DNA of 64,000 nt from Gordonia terrae. GTDB lineage: Bacteria; Actinomycetota; Actinomycetes; Mycobacteriales; Mycobacteriaceae. Shown in pieces: positions 54,003 to 62,414 of this stretch. Both the position numbers and the translations under genes were made by a program. The notes under the pieces are model-generated. The model was given only the letters and a program-made list of their open reading frames with translations, did no database searches and was not told the origin of the DNA. Each line of letters opens with the position of its first letter. The stretch's first letter is position 1. Location: assembly GCF_001698225.1 (NCBI RefSeq), contig NZ_CP016594.1, forward strand, positions 1,922,001 to 1,986,000, given 5' to 3'.

Positions 54003-55772
54003 ATGGGATTGGACAGGTCGACCGAACACGCCACCGACTTCGACGTTCTGATCGTCGGCTCCGGGTTCGGCGGGAGCGTGAGTGCGCTGCGGCTCGTGGA
54101 GAAGGGGTATTGCGTCGGCGTGGTCGAGGCGGGTCGTCGTTTCGAGGACGAGGACTTCGCCAAGACCAGCTGGCGCCTGAACCGGTGGCTGTGGGCGCCG
54201 AAGCTGGGCCTGTACGGCATCCAGCGCATCCACGCACTCAAGGACGTGATGATCCTGGCCGGGGCTGGGGTCGGCGGCGGGTCCCTCAACTACGCCAACA
54301 CGCTGTACAAGCCCCCGACGCCGTTCTTCACCGATCCGCAGTGGAACCACATCACCGACTGGGAGGACGAACTCGGTCCGTATTACGACCAGGCCCGCCG
54401 GATGCTCGGCGTGGTGACCAACCCGACGGTCACCGCCTCGGATCGCGTCGTTGCCGAGGTCGCGGCGGAGATGGGTGTCGGCGACACGGTGACACCGACG
54501 CCGGTCGGTGTGTTCTTCGGTGCGAAGACGGGCTTGTCCGGGGCGCCCGGCGAGACCGTCGCCGACCCGTATTTCGGTGGCGCGGGTCCGGATCGGACCG
54601 CCTGTACCGAATGCGGCGCATGTATGACCGGATGTCGGGTGGGTGCGAAGAACACTCTGCTGAAGAACTACCTCGGTCTCGCGGAACGCAACGGCGCCAC
54701 CATCATCGACCGGACAACCGTGGACTCGCTGAACCGGCGCGCCGACGGTGTGTGGGAGGTGGGCACCCATCACTCGTCGTCGTGGGGGCCGCTGGGGCGT
54801 CGCCGGCGGACGATCACCGCGGGGCAGGTGATCCTCGCGGCCGGCACGTTCAACACCCAGCGACTCCTGCATCACGCGAAACTCGCTACGCTGCCGCATA
54901 TCTCGGACGCGATGGGCAGGCTCACGCGAACGAACTCGGAGTCGATCCTGGGCGCGATGGGTTCCCGGATCGACCCGGAGAACGACTACTCGCGCGGGGT
55001 CGCGATCACCTCGTCGTTCTATCCGGAACCGAACACGCACATCGAGCCGGTGCGATACGGCAAGGGCTCCAACGCGATCGCGTACCTGCAGACCCTGCTG
55101 ACCGACGGCGGGAGCCGACGCAACCGGTTCGGCCAGTTCCTCCGCCAGGTCGCCCGCAATCCGTTGCTGCTCGTGCGGCTGCTCGTGGTGCGGCAGTGGA
55201 GCGAGCGGACCGTGATCGCACTGGTCATGCAGAACAACAACAATTCACTGACCACCTTCGTCCGCAAGCGCGGACCGCTTCGGTATGTCACCAGCAAGCA
55301 GGGCCACGGCGAACCGAACCCCACCTGGATTCCCAAGGGCAACGAGGCGACTCGGCGGATCGCGGCGAAGCTGAACGGCGGTGTCGCAGGCGGAACGTGG
55401 GGCGACATCGTCAACATGCCGCTGACGGCGCATTATCTCGGCGGGTGCGCGATCTCCGACGACCCGGAGAACGGTGTCATCGATCCGTACCAGCGCGTGT
55501 GGAACTACCCGACGCTGCACATCGCCGACGGTGCGTCGGTGTCGGCCAACCTCGGTGTCAATCCGTCGCTGACGATCTGCGCGCAGGCGGAACGCGCAGC
55601 GGCGCTGTGGCCGAACAAGGGGGAACAGGATCAGCGCCCCGCACAGGGTGACCCGTACCGCCGCATCGAGCCGACGACGCCGAGGTCGCCGGTGGTCCCG
55701 GCCGACGCGCCGGGCGCCCTCCGGTTGCCGATCATCCCCGTCGTACCGGTCACGGCCCAGCGGATCTCGTAG
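54003..55772 (+). CDS. choD: GMC-family oxidoreductase, ChoD-like
   Basis: A 589-residue FAD-dependent oxidase closely resembling M. tuberculosis ChoD (Rv3409c), from the same position after guaB3. FAD binding is by DVLIVGSGFGGSVSALRL near residue 15 and AGAGVGGGSLNYANTLY near 83. An unusual cysteine cluster TACTECGACMTGCRVGAKNT near 200-220 is shared with ChoD. NTHIEPVRYGKGSNAIA, GHGEPNPTWIP and HYLGGCAISDDPENGVID near 480 are conserved. It is named cholesterol oxidase, but that activity for this subfamily is doubtful, and it may act on another sterol-like or lipid alcohol. The start is set by the TAGTAT box; GTG 53976 is the alternative. Confidence 0.86.
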   Translation: MGLDRSTEHATDFDVLIVGSGFGGSVSALRLVEKGYCVGVVEAGRRFEDEDFAKTSWRLNRWLWAPKLGLYGIQRIHALKDVMILAGAGVGGGSLNYANTLYKPPTPFFTDPQWNHITDWEDELGPYYDQARRMLGVVTNPTVTASDRVVAEVAAEMGVGDTVTPTPVGVFFGAKTGLSGAPGETVADPYFGGAGPDRTACTECGACMTGCRVGAKNTLLKNYLGLAERNGATIIDRTTVDSLNRRADGVWEVGTHHSSSWGPLGRRRRTITAGQVILAAGTFNTQRLLHHAKLATLPHISDAMGRLTRTNSESILGAMGSRIDPENDYSRGVAITSSFYPEPNTHIEPVRYGKGSNAIAYLQTLLTDGGSRRNRFGQFLRQVARNPLLLVRLLVVRQWSERTVIALVMQNNNNSLTTFVRKRGPLRYVTSKQGHGEPNPTWIPKGNEATRRIAAKLNGGVAGGTWGDIVNMPLTAHYLGGCAISDDPENGVIDPYQRVWNYPTLHIADGASVSANLGVNPSLTICAQAERAAALWPNKGEQDQRPAQGDPYRRIEPTTPRSPVVPADAPGALRLPIIPVVPVTAQRIS

Positions 55773-55831
55773 CAACCGTCCGCGGAGCGCGCATTGTGAG
55801 CAGGGGATCCCGTTCGGGGTCGTCGCCGGGG

Positions 55832-55837
55832 TAGGGT
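55832..55837 (+). promoter_or_regulatory. Possible -10 box of the TIGR01777 gene
   Basis: TAGGGT lies 29 nt before the ATG at 55867; a ribosome binding site (GGGGGAG) lies in the leader. Confidence 0.35.
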
Positions 55838-55866
55838 CGGCGTGCACGGCCGAACGGGGGAGACGC

Positions 55867-56802
55867 ATGTCGGGCACAGAGTCGCCGACCGTGGTGTTGG
55901 CGGGCGGAAGTGGTTCGCTGGGAACGCATCTCGCGACCGATCTCGCCGCGCGCGGACACCATCCGGTCATCCTGACGCGGCGGATCGATCCGTCGTCGCC
56001 CTTCGAGCAGGTGATGTGGGACGGCAAGACCCAGGGCGACTGGGTCGAAGTGCTGGCCGCGGATCGCCCGACGGCGGTGGTGAACCTCGCGGGCAAGCTC
56101 GTGGACTGTCGCCCCACCGAGGCCAACATCGCCGCGCTGCGGAGCAGTCGGGTGGATGCGACTCGCGCTCTCGTCGTCGCCTCCCGGTCGCGGTCGACCC
56201 CCATCTCGTACTGGTTGCAGTCCAGCACGACGGCGATCTGGAGCGACGCAGGCGACCAGTGGTGCACGGAGTCGACGCCGGTCCCCCTCGGCCTGCCACA
56301 GATGACCGGCGTCGCGCAGCCGTGGGAGGACGCGGTGGACGGCGCGAACACCGATCACCTGACCGTGCTGCGGACGTCGATCGTCCTCGACGCGGATGCC
56401 CCGGCCATGCGCCGTCTCGCCGGCCTGACGAGATTCGGTCTCGGCGGGCGGGTCGGCGACGGCCGGCAGTGGTTCAGCTGGATTCACATCGACGACTGGC
56501 TCGCGATCGCCCGCGCGGCACTGCGCGTCGACGACGCGGTGTCTCTTCCCGACGGTGTCGTCGTGGCGGCGAGTCCGTATCCGGTGCGCAACACCGAGCT
56601 CATGGCGATGCTGCGCGCGGAGATCGGACGCCCGCCGGCGCCGCCGACGCCGGCCTGGTTGCTGAAACTCGGTGCGGTGGTGCTGCGTACGGATCCGGCG
56701 CTCGGGCTCACGGGACGCCGTGCGCGATCGGATGTCCTGGCCGATGTCGGGTTCGAGTTCCGCTTTCCCCGGCTCGAGGACGCACTCTCGGATCTGCTCT
56801 GA
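55867..56802 (+). CDS. TIGR01777-family NAD(P)-dependent epimerase-like protein
   Basis: A 311-residue extended SDR. VVLAGGSGSLGTHLATDL at residues 10-27 is the nucleotide loop (GGxGxxG), VVNLAGKLVDCRPTEANIAALRSSRVDATRAL near 75-105 and the FSWIHIDDWLAIARAAL motif near 200 identify the family of the YfcH/SulA-like proteins. The Tyr-Lys pair of ordinary SDRs is not obvious. A STTAIWSDAGDQWCTE segment near 120 is typical. ATG 55867 has GGGGGAG upstream. It stands alone after choD and is convergent with the biotin transporter genes. Its substrate is unknown. Confidence 0.85.
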   Translation: MSGTESPTVVLAGGSGSLGTHLATDLAARGHHPVILTRRIDPSSPFEQVMWDGKTQGDWVEVLAADRPTAVVNLAGKLVDCRPTEANIAALRSSRVDATRALVVASRSRSTPISYWLQSSTTAIWSDAGDQWCTESTPVPLGLPQMTGVAQPWEDAVDGANTDHLTVLRTSIVLDADAPAMRRLAGLTRFGLGGRVGDGRQWFSWIHIDDWLAIARAALRVDDAVSLPDGVVVAASPYPVRNTELMAMLRAEIGRPPAPPTPAWLLKLGAVVLRTDPALGLTGRRARSDVLADVGFEFRFPRLEDALSDLL

Positions 56803-56830
56803 GTCGTCGTCCGTCGGCGGCAGTGGGGAG

Positions 56831-57433
56831 TCAGTCCAGGCCGCGCGCGGTGAGGGTGTCGGCGAAGCCGTCGGCGGTGCGCAGCGCGGCGAGCACGACC
56901 GGTGCGACGAGGATGCGTGGCCCGGGTCGGAGTCCGCGGGCCTTGCGGGCCTCGTCGACCTCGCGCACCACCTCGACCATCAGTGGGATCGCACGGATGG
57001 TGAGGGCCAACGCGATCGCGATCAGGTCCACGCGCACCCCGAAGCGGGCCAGCGGCCCCAGTGCTCGGACGATCGTGTCGAGCATGTCCGTGGTGCGGGT
57101 GGTCAGCGAGACGACGGCGGCGAGCGCGACCGACAGCGCGAGGACCCCGCAGATCACCACGGCCCGTCGCCAATCGGTGAACACGACCTGGAACGCGAAG
57201 ATGAACAGCAGCAGCCACAGCAGCGGGCGCAGCTGCCGCCATGCCTCGCGGGGGCCGATCCCGGCCAGTGCGTAGATCACTGCGACGCCGAGGGTTGCGA
57301 TCCCGAGCGCCGGCAGCGACCGCACGGTCAGCGACAGCACGAGGATGAGCACGCCCATCGCGAGGAACTTGAATCCGGCGGGCAGGCGGTGCACGAGGGT
57401 GTTGCCGGGCCGGTAGACGCCGAGCGCGTTCAT
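56831..57433 (-). CDS. bioN: Biotin ECF transporter transmembrane T component BioN
   Basis: A 200-residue EcfT/CbiQ-type membrane protein with about five hydrophobic segments (FKFLAMGVLILVLSLTV, ALGIATLGVAVIYALAG, LLWLLLFIFAFQVVF, AVVICGVLALSVALAAVV, LIAIALALTIRAIPLMV). The coupling motif AxxARGLRPG-like sequence is seen in DEARKARGLRPGPR near residue 165. The ATG overlaps the stop of the ATPase gene by 4 nt. With BioM and BioY it forms a high-affinity biotin importer. The last gene of the operon. Confidence 0.9.
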   Translation of the reverse strand: MNALGVYRPGNTLVHRLPAGFKFLAMGVLILVLSLTVRSLPALGIATLGVAVIYALAGIGPREAWRQLRPLLWLLLFIFAFQVVFTDWRRAVVICGVLALSVALAAVVSLTTRTTDMLDTIVRALGPLARFGVRVDLIAIALALTIRAIPLMVEVVREVDEARKARGLRPGPRILVAPVVLAALRTADGFADTLTARGLD

Positions 57434-58104
57434 GACATCAGCCTGCGGTACGCCGCGAGTGCGGGACCGGGCGAATCATCGGCGACGACCCGGCCCTCGT
57501 CGATGGCGATCACCCGGTCGAAGCCGGTGAGGATGTCGAGGTCGTGGCTGACGACGATGAGCTGTTCGTCGAGGGTGTCGAAGACCCTGGTGAGCATGCG
57601 GGTGTTGCGCAGGTCGAGCAGGGTGGTGGGCTCGTCGGCGACGATGATCGCCGGGTCGGTCACGAAGATCGACGCGAGGGCGAGGAGTTGCTTCTGCCCG
57701 CCCGACAGACGTTGCGCCGGGTGATCGGCGTGGGCGGCGAGTCCGAATCGCGCGAGCACCTCGCGGGCGCGGTCGGTGCGCGCCGCTTTGTCGAGATCGG
57801 TACGGCGGAGGGACAGTTCGATGTCCTCCAGTACCGTCGGCATGATGATCTGGCGGTCGGGGTCGGAGAAGATGAACCCCACCCGCCGGCGGACCTCGCG
57901 CTTGCTCTTCGCGACCGGCAGGCCGTCGACGGTGACCGTCCCCGAGTCGGGGACGACGAGCGCGTTGATCATCCGCGCCAGCGTCGACTTACCGCTGCCG
58001 TTGGCACCGACGATCCCGATGCGGTTCTCCGACAACGTGAGCGAGACGTCACGCAGCACGACACGACCGTCGTAGGCGTGCGAGACGTTCTCGAACTCGA
58101 TCAT
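57430..58104 (-). CDS. bioM: Biotin ECF transporter ATPase component BioM
   Basis: A 224-residue ABC ATPase. Walker A GANGSGKSTLARM near residue 35, the Q-loop near 75 (FSDPDRQIIMPTV), signature LSGGQKQLLALASIF near 130 and Walker B IIVADEPTTLLD near 150, with switch His in VVSHDLDIL near 185. It energises uptake by the BioN-BioY module. ATG 58104 lies 21 nt after the bioY stop, and bioN follows by overlap. Confidence 0.92.
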   Translation of the reverse strand: MIEFENVSHAYDGRVVLRDVSLTLSENRIGIVGANGSGKSTLARMINALVVPDSGTVTVDGLPVAKSKREVRRRVGFIFSDPDRQIIMPTVLEDIELSLRRTDLDKAARTDRAREVLARFGLAAHADHPAQRLSGGQKQLLALASIFVTDPAIIVADEPTTLLDLRNTRMLTRVFDTLDEQLIVVSHDLDILTGFDRVIAIDEGRVVADDSPGPALAAYRRLMS

Positions 58105-58125
58105 CCGGCTCGGGCCACCGCCGCG

Positions 58126-58758
58126 TCAGCTGCCGGCGACGCCGGCACGCCGCGACAGTCGCATCGGTGCGATGAGTCCGGGCCGCCCGCGATGGACCTG
58201 GGCGGCGACCAGCGCGGCGACCACGGCCTTCGCGATGTCACCCGGGATGAACGGGCCGTTGGCGGTCAACGCCGCCCACACCGTCAGGTCGGTGCGCAGG
58301 AGCATGCCGACGATCCCGAACACGTAGAGCACGACGATTCCGCCGAGCACGTTGATGCCGATGCCCCAGATCACGCGGTAGCGCGGGGTGGTGCCGACAC
58401 CGAGCATCATCGCGGTCAGCACGCCGATCACGATGACGGCGGGCAGGAACCCGATGAAGAAGCCCGCGGTGGGCGAGGAGAGCGAGGTGTACCCGTTGCG
58501 GCCGCCGGCGAGGATCGGCAGCCCGGCGATCGCGAGCACCATGAAGAGCACGACCGCGAGGGTTCCCTTCTTGGGTCCGAGAACCGCACCGGCGAGGATG
58601 ACGCCGAGCGACTGGAGGGTGATCGGCACACCGCTGGAGCCGATGTTGATGGTCCCGGGCAGTCCGAGCGCGGCGATCAGCGCGGCGAACACGGCGGCCT
58701 GGGTGAGGTCGCCGATGCTCAGCGACCAGCGATGGGGGGTTTCCGGCGATGCAGTCAT
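58126..58758 (-). CDS. bioY: Biotin ECF transporter substrate-binding S component BioY
   Basis: A 210-residue membrane protein that binds biotin, with six hydrophobic segments. GVPITLQSLGVILAGAVLGPKKGTLAVVLFMVLAIAGLPILAGGRNGYTSLSSPTAGFFIGFLPA contains the family GxPxxxGGxxG and SPTxGYxxGF motifs. ANGPFIPGDIAKAVVAALVA near the end is also conserved. I chose the ATG at 58758; the frame runs upstream into the guaA promoter. The gene is divergent from guaA by 97 nt. Co-location with ATPase and T-unit genes makes this the complete three-part transporter. Confidence 0.93.
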   Translation of the reverse strand: MTASPETPHRWSLSIGDLTQAAVFAALIAALGLPGTINIGSSGVPITLQSLGVILAGAVLGPKKGTLAVVLFMVLAIAGLPILAGGRNGYTSLSSPTAGFFIGFLPAVIVIGVLTAMMLGVGTTPRYRVIWGIGINVLGGIVVLYVFGIVGMLLRTDLTVWAALTANGPFIPGDIAKAVVAALVAAQVHRGRPGLIAPMRLSRRAGVAGS

Positions 58759-58842
58759 GTCGATTCCGGAGTATTTCACGCGGGTATCGCGGGCCCGCAT
58801 CCGCCGGGCGGGGTGACCAGGGACGGGCGCCGGTCCGCCCAC

Positions 58843-58848
58843 TAGACT
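58843..58848 (+). promoter_or_regulatory. Candidate -10 box for a leaderless guaA mRNA
   Basis: TAGACT is followed by 7 nt (CGGCCCG) and the GTG at 58856. No ribosome binding site precedes this start. Confidence 0.5.
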
Positions 58849-58855
58849 CGGCCCG

Positions 58856-60472
58856 GTGACAGACTCTTCTGCGACAGATTCTCCTGCGAACTCCCCCGAG
58901 GATTTCCTCGAGGGTCCGCGGCCGGTGCTCGTCGTCGACTTCGGCGCGCAGTACGCGCAGCTGATCGCCCGCCGGGTGCGCGAGGCACGCATCTACTCCG
59001 AGGTGATCTCCCACGACGCTCCGATCGAGAAGATCCAGGAGAAGGATCCGGTTGCGATCATCCTGTCGGGTGGTCCCTCCTCGGTGTACGCCGAGGACGC
59101 GCCCGATCTCGATCCGGCCCTCTTCGACCTCGACGTCCCGGTGTTCGGCATCTGCTACGGATTCCAGGCGATGGCCGACAAGCTCGGTGGCGAGGTCGCC
59201 AACACCGGCGGCCGCGAGTTCGGGCGCACCACGCTGACCGTCAACGGCGAAGGTGTTCTGCATCAGGGCCTGTCGGACACCCAGCCGGTGTGGATGAGCC
59301 ACAACGACGCCGTGCAGAGTCCGCCCGAGGGATTCACCGTCACCGGGTCGACGCCCGGTGCGCCGGTCGCGTCGTTCGAGAACCTCAAGCGCCGGATGGC
59401 CGGGGTGCAGTATCACCCCGAGGTGCTGCACACGCCGCACGGCCAGCAGATCCTCACGCGCTTCCTCTACGAGATCGCGGGCCTCGAGGCCACCTGGACC
59501 GCCGCGAACATCGCCGACGCGCTGATCGACGCGGTCGCCGACCAGATCGGCGACGGACGGGCCATCTGCGGACTGTCCGGCGGAGTCGATTCGGCGGTGG
59601 CGGCCGCGCTCGTGCAGCGGGCCATCGGGGATCGGCTGACCTGTGTCTTCGTCGACCACGGACTGCTGCGCGCGGGTGAACGCGAACAGGTGCAGCACGA
59701 TTTCGTGGGCGCGACCGGCGCCAAACTCGTCACCGTCGACGCCGCGGACGTGTTCCTGCGCGAGTTGGCCGGCGTGAGCGATCCGGAGACCAAGCGCAAG
59801 ATCATCGGCCGGGAGTTCATCCGGTCGTTCGAGGGTGCGGTCAGCGAGGTCCTCGGCGAGGAGGCAGAGGCGGGAGAGAAGGTCGACTTCCTCGTGCAGG
59901 GCACGCTGTATCCCGACGTCGTCGAGTCCGGCGGCGGCAGCGGGACGGCGAACATCAAAAGCCACCACAACGTGGGCGGCCTACCCGACGACCTCGAGTT
60001 CAGCCTGGTGGAACCGCTGCGGCTGCTCTTCAAGGACGAGGTGCGCGCGGTCGGCCGCGAACTCGGGCTGCCCGAAGAGATCGTCGCACGTCAGCCGTTC
60101 CCCGGACCGGGTCTGGCGATCCGGATCGTCGGCGAGGTCACCGGCGACCGTCTGGAGTTGTTGCGCAAGGCCGACCTGATCGCCCGGGAAGAACTCACCG
60201 CGGCCGGGCTCGACTCGCAGATCTGGCAGTGCCCGGTGGTCTTGCTCGCCGACGTCCGCAGTGTGGGCGTCCAGGGAGACGGCCGGACCTACGGTCACCC
60301 GATCGTCCTGCGCCCGGTGTCGAGCGAGGACGCGATGACGGCCGACTGGACGCGCGTGCCCTACGAGGTGCTCGAGATCATCTCGACCCGTATCACCAAT
60401 GAGGTGGCCGAGGTCAACCGCGTGGTGCTCGACGTGACGAGCAAGCCGCCGGGCACCATCGAATGGGAATGA
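58856..60472 (+). CDS. guaA: GMP synthase (glutamine-hydrolyzing) GuaA
   Basis: Amidates XMP to GMP using glutamine, 538 residues, the last step after GuaB2. The glutaminase domain has Cys100 in [10 protein letters not shown] and the His-Glu pair in [11 protein letters not shown] near 185. The ATP pyrophosphatase P-loop is [13 protein letters not shown] near 240, followed by [27 protein letters not shown] and the dimerisation domain with [13 protein letters not shown] and [13 protein letters not shown] at the end. The GTG start agrees with the leaderless promoter box 7 nt upstream. A terminator hairpin follows directly. Confidence 0.97.
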   Translation: MTDSSATDSPANSPEDFLEGPRPVLVVDFGAQYAQLIARRVREARIYSEVISHDAPIEKIQEKDPVAIILSGGPSSVYAEDAPDLDPALFDLDVPVFGICYGFQAMADKLGGEVANTGGREFGRTTLTVNGEGVLHQGLSDTQPVWMSHNDAVQSPPEGFTVTGSTPGAPVASFENLKRRMAGVQYHPEVLHTPHGQQILTRFLYEIAGLEATWTAANIADALIDAVADQIGDGRAICGLSGGVDSAVAAALVQRAIGDRLTCVFVDHGLLRAGEREQVQHDFVGATGAKLVTVDAADVFLRELAGVSDPETKRKIIGREFIRSFEGAVSEVLGEEAEAGEKVDFLVQGTLYPDVVESGGGSGTANIKSHHNVGGLPDDLEFSLVEPLRLLFKDEVRAVGRELGLPEEIVARQPFPGPGLAIRIVGEVTGDRLELLRKADLIAREELTAAGLDSQIWQCPVVLLADVRSVGVQGDGRTYGHPIVLRPVSSEDAMTADWTRVPYEVLEIISTRITNEVAEVNRVVLDVTSKPPGTIEWE

Positions 60473-60478
60473 GGCGAT

Positions 60479-60516
60479 GAGAAGCGGCCGGTGGCAGATG
60501 CCGCTGGCCGCTTCTC
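60479..60516. terminator. Terminator hairpin after guaA
   Basis: An 18-bp stem with one mismatch and one G-T pair (60479-60496 with 60499-60516) has a 2-nt apex and begins 6 nt past the guaA stop. The gene downstream is convergent. Confidence 0.7.
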
Positions 60517-60549
60517 TGTCTCCGCCGGGAATCGGGACCGTTGTCGCGG

Positions 60550-60792
60550 TCAGCGCCGGGAACGAGTCCCGGACACGATCAGCACGAGCCCGATCAGCAG
60601 GCCGATCCCGACCGCGACCCACCCGAGGTCGGCGGCCTCGGGCAGTGCCGGCCCGTCGGCGAGTCCCCATCCGGCCACCGCGAGGGCCGCGATCCCGAGG
60701 AGTCCGAGCCCCGGTGCGCGATGGGTGGACCCGCATCCCCGGTGGTCGGTGGCCGCCGGGTCGTCTCCGTAGGTGTTGTCGGGTGCGTTCAT
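60550..60792 (-). CDS. Small two-helix membrane protein
   Basis: An 80-residue protein with two hydrophobic segments (APGLGLLGIAALAVAGWGLAD at about 27-47 and LGWVAVGIGLLIGLVLIVSG at about 56-75) and a basic end. The N-terminus is polar with a lone Cys and His residues. Its ATG overlaps the stop of the PspC/LiaF-like gene by 4 nt, so it belongs to that operon and may be a small partner of the envelope-stress system. No family is recognised. Confidence 0.7.
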   Translation of the reverse strand: MNAPDNTYGDDPAATDHRGCGSTHRAPGLGLLGIAALAVAGWGLADGPALPEAADLGWVAVGIGLLIGLVLIVSGTRSRR

Positions 60793-62234
60793 CGCAGGAC
60801 CTGAACCTCTCCCATGCCGGTGCGGGCGTCGATCTGCAGGACCGGGCCATCGGTGCCGTCGCGGCCGCCGTCCAGCCCGGTGGGGCAGGTGTAGTCACCG
60901 ATGCCGGTCTGGCAGTTGGCACGCACGTTCATCGTGTCGGGGACGTGGACCCGGATGGTCCCGACGCCGTTCTCCAGGCGCACCGTCCGGTCGGCGGTGA
61001 GATCCACCGCGCGCAGGTCCAGGGTCATCTCGCCGACGCCGAGCGAGTATTCGGCCTGGATGTCGTTCTCGGTCAACGGCTTCCATTCGCGCTCGCCCGC
61101 CCCTCCGGCGGGTAGCGGTCCGGACAGCCCGCTCACCCCGGAGATCACGGTGGTGACCACGACGGCGGCTCCCAGGACGATCGCGATGGGCACGAGCCCG
61201 GTGCTGTGTTCCCCGGTCCGGCGCCGGACGACGGCGGCGAGCAGGAGTCCCGCGCCGATGACGGCCAGCGAGAGCGAGAGGATGTGCGGCACGGTGAACC
61301 AGTCGACGCCGATCTGGTGCAGGCCCGTGCCGACGGCGCCCGCGATGATCGCGAGACCGATCACGATCAGCGTCAGCGGTGAGCGTCGGCGCCTGCGGGC
61401 GGGCGGCTCCGCCGGGCTGGCCGGCTCGGGCAGATCCCACGCGAACCGCGCCGCCCCCAGCGGATCCCACGCGGGCGGACTCACGTCGAGGTCGACGTCG
61501 TCGCGCGCCCCACTGGTCCCCGAGGTGTGCGGATCGTCGGCGACCGCCCCTCCGCTCCCTGAGGTGTGAGGAGCGTCAGCGACCGCCCCTCCGCTCCCTG
61601 AGGTGTGAGGAGCGTCAGCGACGAGCCTCGAAGGGTCCTTTTTCAACTCGACCCGGGGCGCAGGCGTCACCGGATGAGTGCCGGCCGGATCGCTCATCCC
61701 TCGTGGTACCCAGCGCTCGAACTGACCGGCGGCCGGCGGCGGGACGACGATGTCGGTGACCGCCGCGGTGTCGATGCTCGTGCCGACCGGTGGAGTCGGG
61801 GTGCGCAGATACAACAGGAACCAGCCGCCGAGCATCAGGATCGCGCCGACGAGTCCACCGGAACCCCATGTCCGGTTGGGTCCGACAGACGTGACGATGA
61901 CGATCGCGAGCACGACCAGGAGGATGACCTGGGGGTTGCCGAGTCCGTGCATCGAGCCGTGCGAGCTGTGGCCGGCTCGCGCGGATTTGACCCGGAGCGC
62001 ATCGGCGCGTGCGCGGCCGGCGCCCGGGAACGCGACCCAGGCCGCGAGGTAGAGGATGAGTCCGCTGCCACCGAAGAACGCCGCCACCACGAACGCGACC
62101 TTCACCAGCGTCGGGTCCACGCGGTAGCGCGCGGCGATGCCGGTGCAGACGCCGGCGATCGTCCGATCGTCGGGCCGATACGGGCGGGTCGACCACATGC
62201 CCTGGATCTGCTGCTGGAACTCCTTGGTCTCCAT
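60789..62234 (-). CDS. PspC-domain membrane protein with a LiaF-like C-terminal domain
   Basis: A 481-residue protein. An N-terminal PspC domain (residues 15-70, RTIAGVCTGIAARYRVDPTLVKVAFVVAAFFGGSGLILYLAAW) is followed by two hydrophobic segments, a low-complexity linker with a 13-residue repeat (ADAPHTSGSGGAV), about four more hydrophobic segments (SPLTLIVIGLAIIAGAVG, SLSLAVIGAGLLLAAVV, IAIVLGAAVVVTTVISG), and a C-terminal beta-rich domain (GVGEMTLDLRAVDL, GTIRVHVPDTMNV, TGMGEVQVL) of the LiaF/toastrack type. It is divergent from a PspC-kinase gene, so the set looks like LiaFSR. ATG 62234 or 62243 may be the start; neither has a good ribosome binding site. Confidence 0.85.
   Translation of the reverse strand: METKEFQQQIQGMWSTRPYRPDDRTIAGVCTGIAARYRVDPTLVKVAFVVAAFFGGSGLILYLAAWVAFPGAGRARADALRVKSARAGHSSHGSMHGLGNPQVILLVVLAIVIVTSVGPNRTWGSGGLVGAILMLGGWFLLYLRTPTPPVGTSIDTAAVTDIVVPPPAAGQFERWVPRGMSDPAGTHPVTPAPRVELKKDPSRLVADAPHTSGSGGAVADAPHTSGSGGAVADDPHTSGTSGARDDVDLDVSPPAWDPLGAARFAWDLPEPASPAEPPARRRRRSPLTLIVIGLAIIAGAVGTGLHQIGVDWFTVPHILSLSLAVIGAGLLLAAVVRRRTGEHSTGLVPIAIVLGAAVVVTTVISGVSGLSGPLPAGGAGEREWKPLTENDIQAEYSLGVGEMTLDLRAVDLTADRTVRLENGVGTIRVHVPDTMNVRANCQTGIGDYTCPTGLDGGRDGTDGPVLQIDARTGMGEVQVLR
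61545..61622. repeat. Two copies of a 39-bp tandem repeat in the PspC/LiaF-like gene
   Basis: Two near-identical 39-bp units encode ADAPHTSGSGGAV in tandem; a third, diverged unit (ADDPHTSGTSGA) precedes them on the + strand. In-frame repeats lengthen a disordered linker and could vary between strains. Confidence 0.65.
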
Positions 62235-62414
62235 GCCGATCATCGTGCCGCCCACCGGGCCACGAACACATCGGGTGATCCCCTGAATTGTCCCCCGGAG
62301 AAATCCGGTGTGCAGGGGTGGTGGAGCGACACACCCTGAGATCGACACGCACGAACCGGGGTTGACCCCGATGTCGCGGAGCCGATCGCATGGGACGATC
62401 GAGGAGTGAGTCGA

